DNA from: Candidatus Aminicenantota bacterium
GTDB taxonomy: Bacteria; Acidobacteriota; Aminicenantia; Aminicenantales; Saccharicenantaceae
Reading direction: 5' to 3'
DNA length: 13,691 nt
Assembly (NCBI GenBank): GCA_022867105.1
Contig: JALHVH010000405.1
Coordinates: forward strand, 1-13,691
Shown: piece after piece, positions 6,401-11,104 of the stretch
Layout: each line of letters begins with the position of its first letter
Numbering within the stretch: position 1 is the stretch's first letter
Notes under the pieces: generated by a model
What the model was told of the DNA's origin: nothing
The model's input: the letters and a program-made list of their open reading frames with translations, nothing else
The model's database searches: none
Position numbers and translations under genes: made by a program

Positions 6401-6775
6401 CTAAAACTCTTTGACGATATCGTCAGCGGTCCCGAACGCGCCGTCGGGACCGGCCGATGTCAGGCGGAAGCCCGAATCGGAAAGACGCTCATACTTAAGC
6501 ATCCGTCCCCAAGCGTCAAAAACCCCCGCGGCGACCCCCGGCTGGGACCTTTGGAGCTCGGCAAGGTCCGCCGGGGCCTGGCCTTCCCCGCCCAAGCGGG
6601 AGAGGATGATCCTTCCAAGCTGCTCCATATTGACCTTGGTCAGATCGATCTTCGCCCCGGCATATTGGTCGACCATGGTCCGGATGTTGCTTTTCCCCCC
6701 CGTTTTGGCGAAGTAAATGAAATAAACAATCACGAGGGCCATCATCAGGACAATCAAGAATCCGCGGACCTTCAT
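6401..6775 (-). CDS. Small membrane-anchored protein with GspG-like C-terminus
   Basis: This 124-residue protein has one N-terminal membrane helix (about residues 5-22, preceded by MKVRG), a linker and a C-terminal block (86-120) reading 'DAWGRMLKYE', 'GFRLTSAGPDGAFGTADDI'. That block matches the end of type II secretion major pseudopilins (GspG/PulG), where the SAGPDG and DD residues take part in calcium binding. The N-terminal prepilin cleavage motif (Gly followed by Phe-Thr-Leu-x-E) is absent, so it is a GspG-domain membrane protein rather than a normal pseudopilin. It should sit in the inner membrane with the domain outside. Its ATG overlaps the TGA of the ATP-grasp gene (6772-6775), so the two are probably translationally coupled. 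The function is unknown. Confidence 0.75.
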   Translation of the reverse strand: MKVRGFLIVLMMALVIVYFIYFAKTGGKSNIRTMVDQYAGAKIDLTKVNMEQLGRIILSRLGGEGQAPADLAELQRSQPGVAAGVFDAWGRMLKYERLSDSGFRLTSAGPDGAFGTADDIVKEF

Positions 6776-7716
6776 GTGTCCCCCCTTCGGTTGAGATTCA
6801 TTCCGTTCCCGGGCGAGGGGCCGCCCCGGACGAAAGAAGCGATCCGGGTCGCAACGGCCGCGACCAGGGCATCAGGGACCCCGTCCGCGTGGCCGGATCG
6901 GAGTCTCATGTCGCAGGACTCGTTGACGTAGTCGATCACGATGGACCGGCCCGTTTCGTCACGGACGATCTCCGTGGAGAAGAAGCGGAGTTTCGACACG
7001 GAAGCGATCCGGCGGACGATGGGATAAAGCACGTGAAGGCCGTATCTATCAACATCGTCAGGCGTGATCTCGACATAAAGGTGGGTCTTATCGTCCCACC
7101 ACGCGCATTGGACAAGGCCTAAAATAAAGAAGCCCCGGAACCAGAACCTCTTCCCGTCCTCCACACGGGGCAGGATCCTTTCCTGGAGGAGGTATTTATC
7201 CGACGGATAAGTCCGGCGGGCCGCGGCCACGTCGTCGAGCGTCCGGGCGTCCTTCACGACCCCCAGGCTTCCGCCGGTCGTGTTGGCCGGCTTGATGACG
7301 AACGGGTTCCCGAGGGGGACAAGGTCGGCCTCCGTGATCCCCAATTCGGAACGGCTTGCGAAGGAAGGCAAGATGACGGTGTTGGGAGTCATCAATCCTC
7401 CGGCGATGAACTCCAGGTGCATCGTCGCCTTGTCCGACGCCCAGCGGAGTTTCTCGACGGGGTCGATGACCTCCCTTCCCCGGCCGCGGACGAATTCCTG
7501 CAGGGGGAGGAATTCCGGGGAGGTCGCGGAAGCACGGTCGAACAGGAACCGTATATCCATCTCTCCGGCGGCCAGCCGGCGAACGGTTTCTCCGAGGTCG
7601 GCCGGCCAGATCGCCCGCATCGTCAAGCCCGCCCGGATGGCCGCTTCCCTGACAAGCCGAATAAAATCCGCGTCGAATTCCCAATCCGCGGCGACGGCCA
7701 GATCGATGACGTCCAT
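6772..7716 (-). CDS. ATP-grasp domain protein of unknown substrate
   Basis: This 314-residue protein has a Rossmann-like pre-domain (1-110, with 'DK' at 95-96) and then ATP-grasp landmarks: 'FVIKP' (K142, ATP phosphate contact), a Gly-rich 'TTGGSLG' loop (146-152), 'YLLQERI' (175-181, adenine contact region), 'STE' (E249) and 'DYVNES' (D262, N265, Mg2+ ligands). ATP-grasp enzymes join a carboxylate to an amine or thiol through an acyl phosphate; known groups include RimK, glutathione synthetase and peptide ligases. The acceptor cannot be named here. The ATG at 7714-7716 has no Shine-Dalgarno, and a TATAAT lies 12 bases before it. The gene is coupled by ATGA to the GspG-like membrane protein. 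The short length and the partner set it apart from the common biosynthetic members. Confidence 0.8.
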   Translation of the reverse strand: MDVIDLAVAADWEFDADFIRLVREAAIRAGLTMRAIWPADLGETVRRLAAGEMDIRFLFDRASATSPEFLPLQEFVRGRGREVIDPVEKLRWASDKATMHLEFIAGGLMTPNTVILPSFASRSELGITEADLVPLGNPFVIKPANTTGGSLGVVKDARTLDDVAAARRTYPSDKYLLQERILPRVEDGKRFWFRGFFILGLVQCAWWDDKTHLYVEITPDDVDRYGLHVLYPIVRRIASVSKLRFFSTEIVRDETGRSIVIDYVNESCDMRLRSGHADGVPDALVAAVATRIASFVRGGPSPGNGMNLNRRGDT

Positions 7717-7722
7717 TTCCCG

Positions 7723-7744
7723 GCACCGATTATATCACCGGTGC
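7723..7744 (-). promoter_or_regulatory. -10 box inside an inverted repeat before the ATP-grasp gene
   Basis: A perfect TATAAT on the minus strand (7729-7734) sits within GCACCG (7723-7728) and CGGTGC (7739-7744), a perfect 6-bp inverted repeat with a 10-bp spacer. No -35 match is visible at the right distance. A start near 7722 would give a leader of about 6 bases. The repeat could be an operator that covers the -10 box, or a coincidence. Confidence 0.45.
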
Positions 7745-7769
7745 TCCTGGGAACGATAGGACTATTGGA

Positions 7770-7871
7770 TCTGCCACGGATCGCGAAGTCCTCGTCCCAG
7801 CCGCGCCCATCCAAGCTCACGCGGACTCCCGCGTCGAGAAGAGGCCTTGCAAAATCGACGTTCGTGACCCC
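7770..7871 (-). pseudogene. Possible scrap of an IS3-type transposase (orfB C-terminus)
   Basis: Directly after the ankyrin stop codon and in the same frame, the minus strand reads 'DFARPLLDAGVRVSLDGRG' and then 'WDEDF'. This resembles the IS3-family orfB stretch that runs from 'F...L...GI.iSMDGRGR' to 'DN.F.ERLW', which normally precedes the last catalytic Glu. The match is short, and the continuation after 'WDEDF' does not keep the pattern. No start codon or ribosome site is seen. It may be a decayed piece of the insertion sequence whose orfA lies at 9102-9383, but chance similarity is possible. Confidence 0.25.
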
Positions 7872-7874
7872 GCC

Positions 7875-8870
7875 TCATTCCCTCGCCCCATGCTTCTTGA
7901 GCAGCTCGGCAACGTCCTTATAGCCCCTTTCTGCGGCAATATATAGCGGCGTTTTGCCATCTTCGTCCTTGGCGTTCACGTCGGCGCCTTTGGCGATCAG
8001 AAGCTCCGCTACGTCCTTGTGGCCATGACCCGCAGCCCCGTGCAGCGGCGTCCAGCCATTTTTGTCCTCGACCTTCACATCCGCACCCTTCGCGATTAAC
8101 AACTCGGCCACGTCCTTATGGCCCACTTCTGCGGCAATATATAGCGGCGTTTTGCCATCTTCGTCCTTGGCGTTCATGTCGGCGCCCTTGGCGATCAGAA
8201 GCTCCGTCACGTCCTTGTGGCCATGAACCGCAGCCCCGTGCAGCGGCGTCCAGCCATTTTTATCCTCGGTCTTCACATCCGCACCCTTGGCGATCAACAA
8301 CTCGGCCGTTTCCGGATAGCCCCGGCTCGCGGCCCAATACAGCGGCGTTCTGCCATCGCCGGACTTTGCATCTACGTCCGCGCCGTTCCCGATCAGAAGC
8401 TTTGCGATTCCCGAATGGCCCCAGCTCGCAGCCCAGTGCAGCGGGGTGCGACCATCGCCGGACTTTGCGTCTACGTCCGCGCCGTTCCCGATCAGCAGTT
8501 CGGCCACGTCTTTGTGGCCCTCAAGGGCGGCCGCGTGCAGCGGCGTCCAACCATCGGGGGTCCTGGCGTTCACGTCCGCGCCATGGACGATCAACAACTC
8601 GGCCATTTGCGAGTCGCCCAGGCCCGCAGCCCCGCGCAGCGGCGTATTGCCCATGGCGGTCCTGGCGTCCACATCCGCACCTTTGGCGATCAGAAGCTCG
8701 GCCACGGCCCTATGGCCGTAACGAGCGGCAAAGCGCAGCGGCGTCCAACCATTTTTATCCTCGGCGTCTACGTCCGCGCCATGGACAATCAGAAGCTCCG
8801 TCACGGCCTTATCGCCCCGGATTACGGCTCGGTGCAGGGCCGTCCGGCCGTTGTCATCATGGGTGCTCAC
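7875..8870 (-). CDS. Ankyrin repeat protein, ten repeats
   Basis: The 331 residues are four leading residues, nine exact 33-residue ankyrin repeats and a tenth, shortened one ending KKHGARE. Each has the pattern 'DG.TPLH.AA..GH..vaELLI..GADV.A'. Such proteins act as protein-binding scaffolds; no partner can be named. There is no signal peptide or membrane helix, so it should be cytoplasmic. The start is GTG (8868-8870), supported by AGGAG (8877-8881) six bases before it. Repeats 7-8 (residues 203-268) and 9-10 (269-331) are nearly identical, in DNA as well, showing a recent duplication; repeats 5 and 6 also share long identical runs. It lies between an IS3 orfA remnant upstream and a possible transposase scrap downstream, in an accessory region next to a tRNA. 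Confidence 0.93.
   Translation of the reverse strand: MSTHDDNGRTALHRAVIRGDKAVTELLIVHGADVDAEDKNGWTPLRFAARYGHRAVAELLIAKGADVDARTAMGNTPLRGAAGLGDSQMAELLIVHGADVNARTPDGWTPLHAAALEGHKDVAELLIGNGADVDAKSGDGRTPLHWAASWGHSGIAKLLIGNGADVDAKSGDGRTPLYWAASRGYPETAELLIAKGADVKTEDKNGWTPLHGAAVHGHKDVTELLIAKGADMNAKDEDGKTPLYIAAEVGHKDVAELLIAKGADVKVEDKNGWTPLHGAAGHGHKDVAELLIAKGADVNAKDEDGKTPLYIAAERGYKDVAELLKKHGARE
7878..8264 (-). repeat. 198-bp tandem duplication within the ankyrin gene
   Basis: Units 8067-8264 (ankyrin repeats 7-8) and 7878-8066 (repeats 9-10, last part shortened) are nearly identical at nucleotide level. For example 'GCGGCAATATATAGCGGCGT' occurs in both, at about 7931 and 8132. Protein differences are few (V/G, T/A, M/V, V/R, H/Y), apart from the divergent tail. 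Confidence 0.9.
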
Positions 8871-8890
8871 GGTACGCTCCTAAGAATTCA

Positions 8891-8933
8891 TAGATAGTCC
8901 ATCTAAACAGGATGCGCATGATCAGGACTGTTT
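8891..8933. promoter_or_regulatory. Cluster of inverted repeats upstream of the ankyrin gene
   Basis: Within 43 bp there are TAGAT (8891-8895) with ATCTA (8901-8905), AAACAG (8905-8910) with CTGTTT (8928-8933), and the palindrome ATGCGCAT (8912-8919). They lie just 5' of the ankyrin ribosome site and could bind a regulator or form RNA structure. I see no clear -35/-10 pair here. Confidence 0.25.
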
Positions 8934-9095
8934 ATCGAATAAAAACTTGTAGGGCCTGTTTTTTCTCTCCTTGCCCACAAGATCGGTGATCTTCATCACG
9001 GGCCTGGCCGGGTTCCCGTAAGCCACAGAATGTGCGTCGTCAGGCGGTTTCGGACTCGCGTGCTGATTTCTTAAGCTACGGATTCCGTTTCTCAT
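8922..9095 (-). CDS. Small ORF of 57 codons, unrecognised
   Basis: The frame begins at ATG (9093-9095), six bases after the stop of the orfA remnant, and ends at TGA (8922-8924), 51 bases before the ankyrin start. The protein is hydrophilic and basic; its second half, 'MKITDLVGKERKNRPYKF' plus a short tail, looks protein-like, and a second ATG begins that part (position 34). No Shine-Dalgarno is seen before either ATG. I do not recognise it. It could be the C-terminal scrap of a broken gene, a small gene linked to the ankyrin gene, or a chance open frame. Confidence 0.25.
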   Translation of the reverse strand: MRNGIRSLRNQHASPKPPDDAHSVAYGNPARPVMKITDLVGKERKNRPYKFLFDKQS

Positions 9096-9101
9096 GATAA
9101 T

Positions 9102-9383
9102 TCAGCTGACGCCGTTTGGCAAGGGTTCAAGCATCGCCATCCGGTTCCTGAGCGTCAGCTCCGCAACCAGCATCTTCAGAGCGTCGTTCTCTAAACGAAG
9201 CTCCTTGACCTCATCTGAGCCCGCTTCCCGGATGGTATCCCCGTTGAGCTGCCTTTTGCCGGCCTCGCCCCGCAGGCCCTCGAGAACGATACGGATCTCT
9301 TCCTCGGCGGTGAACTTCCGGCGGGTCTGACGCTTGATCTCCCGGACAATCGATTCAGGTGAGCTTCCCTGTTTCCCTGTCAT
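9102..9383 (-). pseudogene. IS3-type orfA transposase remnant with internal deletion
   Basis: The 93 codons begin with the orfA pattern 'SPESIVREIKRQTRRKFTAE' followed by EEIRIVLEGLRGE (residues 8-40), then jump to 'AGKRQLNGDTIREAGSDEVK' and a leucine-zipper-like 'LRLENDALKMLVAEL' (63-77). In intact members a stretch of about 25-30 residues containing the second half of the helix-turn-helix (the 'LCRREGI...YY.W..EF' part) lies between 'RGE' and 'AGK'; it is missing here without a frameshift. The C-terminus also lacks the usual end. AGGAGG (9389-9394) stands 5 bases before the ATG, so the start is original. No orfB follows. The element is therefore dead, though a short protein may still be made. 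Confidence 0.75.
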
Positions 9384-9697
9384 TCATTCCTCCTAGCTTG
9401 GTTTTGTTATTGGAAACCATAGCTTAGGAGAAATCAACCCCTGTCCGAATTTCGCTGACGTCAAGCAGACCGGGCCAGGCAGAAGGGAATATCTGCTTTT
9501 CGGCAGCGACCCTAGACCCGGCGCAAAACATCATCATGACCCCGTCTTCCAGATCAGTTTGTGCCAACTTTGTGCCACTAAGGGGGTCAAAACAGGCCTA
9601 AAATGAGCAAGAATCGGGGCAGACCACGGCCCACGGAGGTGAGGGGGATGTGCCCCTAAGCTATTGATTTCTTGGGGGCTTGGGGGTGGAGAAGAAG
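9384..9697. other. Gene-free stretch between IS remnant and tRNA-Lys
   Basis: The 314 bp hold the orfA ribosome site, a possible insertion-sequence end (minus strand, TGACGTCAGCGAAATTCGGA beginning at 9463), and the paired TTTGTGCCA repeats at 9558-9577. An open frame running from here across the tRNA is a tRNA shadow and not a gene. I see no good terminator after tRNA-Lys; AGGGG with CCCCT around 9648-9660 is too weak and has no T tract. Confidence 0.5.
9558..9577. repeat. Tandem TTTGTGCCA direct repeats 3' of tRNA-Lys
   Basis: TTTGTGCCA occurs at 9558-9566 and again at 9569-9577, separated by AC, giving an 11-bp period, close to one helical turn. It lies 120 bases from the 3' end of tRNA-Lys. 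Paired 9-bp repeats beside a tRNA resemble integrase arm sites of an integrative element, but no integrase gene is in the window. Confidence 0.4.
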
Positions 9698-9770
9698 TGA
9701 CCCGTGTAGGACTTGAACCTACAACCCACAGATTAAGAGTCTGTTGCTCTACCAATTGAGCTAACGGGCC
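9698..9770 (-). tRNA. tRNA-Lys (anticodon CTT)
   Basis: The minus strand folds as a full cloverleaf of 73 bases: acceptor GGCCCGT with ACGGGTC (one G.U), D arm GCTC/GAGC, anticodon arm ACAGA/TCTGT with loop CTCTTAA, and T arm GTAGG/CCTAC with loop TTCAAGT. The anticodon is CTT (codon AAG). The discriminator is A; the CCA end is not encoded. Confidence 0.96.
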
Positions 9771-9783
9771 AAAAAACGAAACT

Positions 9784-9812
9784 AGTGTAAACGACTTCCC
9801 GCCGCTTGTCAA
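9784..9812 (-). promoter_or_regulatory. Promoter for tRNA-Lys
   Basis: On the minus strand, TTGACA (9807-9812), a 17-bp spacer and TACACT (9784-9789) are present. Transcription would start near 9777, about 7 bases before the tRNA. The promoter lies in the gap after the potassium channel stop codon. Confidence 0.7.
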
Positions 9813-9850
9813 TAAATCCGCGTCGGCTAAAAGCGTACGGTGCGGACGTT

Positions 9851-10861
9851 TCAGGAAAGGCCTTCGATCTCGTGGAGGCTGTCCGGCGAAGCCATGAAGA
9901 TGAGGGCGTCACCTTCGTTGATCACGGACACGTCCGAGGGGTTGAAATCGTATCCCCCCGCCCCTCCCCTTTTAATCGCGACGAGGAGCGCCCGGGTCTT
10001 CGTTCGGATCCCGGAATCACCGACGGTTTTCCCGGCCAAGGCCGAGCCCATTTTCACCTCGACCTCCTCGACACGGAGGCCCTGCTCTTTGTCCCGCAGC
10101 ATCGTATCCAGGAAGGTGACCACGGCCGGCCGGAGCATCTGCGAAGCCATGCGCATGCCGCCGATGTCGGTCGGGGAGACGACGTAATCCGCGCCCACCT
10201 TATGCATCTTGCCGTGGGACTTGACGTCGATCCCCTTGGCCACGATCCTGATATGGGGATTGAGGTTGCGGACCGTGATGGTCACGAAGAGATTAGCCTC
10301 GTCGGTGGGCAGGCTGAGGAGGACGCCCTTGGCCCTCTCGACGCCCGCCTGTTTCAGGACCTCGTCCTCGGCCGGGTCCCCACGGATGTAGAGGATGGGA
10401 TAGGAGACCAGGATCCTGTCGATCCTCTCTTTCGAAGGTTCGATAACGACGAAATCCTTCTTCGTCTGATGGAGCTCGCGAATGATGGTCAGCGCGGTCT
10501 CGTCGCCCCCGCAAACAATAAAATGGTCCCTGAGCTTGGCGATCTCTTTATCCATCTTCCTTCTCCCCAGAATGTTCTTGAGTTCCCCCTCAACGATGAA
10601 GGCCGTGATGGACGTCACGGCGAAAGCGATGGTCCCCAGGCTGACGAGGATGTAAACGACGGCGAAGACGCGAGCGGGCAAGTTGCCGCTGAGGTCGTGG
10701 ACCTCGCCGTAGCCGACGGTGGCCACCGTGATCACAGTCATATAGACGCTGTCGAGGAGGGACCAATCCTTCCCTCCGAAGATCTTAAACCCCCCGACGC
10801 CCGCGAGGAAGACGACGGCGAACATGACGACGGCGACATAAATCCTCTTGCGGCTACCCAT
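9851..10861 (-). CDS. MthK-like potassium channel with RCK (TrkA) domains
   Basis: The 336 residues comprise a first membrane helix (about 7-28), a pore loop with the K+ selectivity filter TVGYGE (48-53), a second helix (about 63-91), an RCK/TrkA-N Rossmann domain (113-230) and a TrkA-C domain (about 261-336). This is the layout of MthK, a ligand-gated K+ channel of the cell membrane. The nucleotide loop reads 'CGGDETA' rather than GxGxxG, as is also loose in MthK. The calcium-binding pair E210/E212 of MthK corresponds to 'AKGID' here, so gating by that calcium site is unlikely; the Asp in 'RGDP' is kept. AAGGA (10868-10872) stands 6 bases before the ATG. The gene begins 33 bases after tRNA-Arg with no terminator or promoter between, so the two are probably one transcript. 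Confidence 0.93.
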   Translation of the reverse strand: MGSRKRIYVAVVMFAVVFLAGVGGFKIFGGKDWSLLDSVYMTVITVATVGYGEVHDLSGNLPARVFAVVYILVSLGTIAFAVTSITAFIVEGELKNILGRRKMDKEIAKLRDHFIVCGGDETALTIIRELHQTKKDFVVIEPSKERIDRILVSYPILYIRGDPAEDEVLKQAGVERAKGVLLSLPTDEANLFVTITVRNLNPHIRIVAKGIDVKSHGKMHKVGADYVVSPTDIGGMRMASQMLRPAVVTFLDTMLRDKEQGLRVEEVEVKMGSALAGKTVGDSGIRTKTRALLVAIKRGGAGGYDFNPSDVSVINEGDALIFMASPDSLHEIEGLS

Positions 10862-10894
10862 CGACTGTCCTTCTTCCCCGGAATTCCTTCAGAG

Positions 10895-10968
10895 CGTGCC
10901 TGAGAGGATTCGAACCTCCGACCTACGGATCCGGAGTCCGTCGCTCTATCCAGCTGAGCTACAGGCAC
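10895..10968 (-). tRNA. tRNA-Arg (anticodon CCG)
   Basis: The minus strand gives a 74-base cloverleaf: acceptor GTGCCTG/CAGGCAC, D arm GCTC/GAGC, anticodon arm ACGGA/TCCGT with loop CTCCGGA, and T arm GGAGG/CCTCT with loop TTCGAAT. The anticodon is CCG (codon CGG) and the discriminator is G. No CCA is encoded. The flanking bases GC and GC could extend the acceptor helix by two pairs in the precursor. Confidence 0.96.
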
Positions 10969-10981
10969 GCGACGGTTCCTC

Positions 10982-11010
10982 ATTCTACAACATCCCCGGA
11001 CCGATGTAAA
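10982..11010 (-). promoter_or_regulatory. Promoter for tRNA-Arg and the potassium channel
   Basis: On the minus strand, TTTACA (11005-11010), a 17-bp spacer and TAGAAT (10982-10987) are present. The start would fall near 10975, about 7 bases before the tRNA. Its -35 box is 5 bp from the -35 box of the divergent symporter promoter. Confidence 0.7.
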
Positions 11011-11015
11011 ATCGA

Positions 11016-11045
11016 TTGACATCCCTTTTTTCGGGGCGATATACT
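11016..11045 (+). promoter_or_regulatory. Promoter for the sodium:solute symporter unit
   Basis: TTGACA (11016-11021), an 18-bp spacer and TATACT (11040-11045) are present on the plus strand. A start near 11052 gives a leader of about 53 bases containing AAAGGA (11091-11096). Confidence 0.7.
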
Positions 11046-11104
11046 CGGACACGGAAATCCGGCGGTTCCCTTCGATCGCCAACGGTCTTGAAAGGAAGCT
11101 GAGC

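Noticed and set aside
7875..8870. The ankyrin tandem repeats as a CRISPR-like array or minisatellite
   Set aside because: The 99-bp periodicity encodes the 33-residue ankyrin unit in frame, which fully explains it.
9102..9130. TGACGCC sequence near the orfA stop as the right end of a mini insertion sequence
   Set aside because: Only about six bases match the candidate left end near 9463; too little to claim a terminal repeat.
9534..9812. Open frame across tRNA-Lys on the minus strand, with a 'QLVEQQTLN' and 'GSSPTRV' pattern
   Set aside because: This is the well-known spurious translation of a tRNA gene; the same DNA folds as a full cloverleaf.
9806..10903. 365-codon open frame antisense to the potassium channel
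   Set aside because: The opposite strand has clear pore and RCK motifs; this frame has none and runs through tRNA-related sequence.
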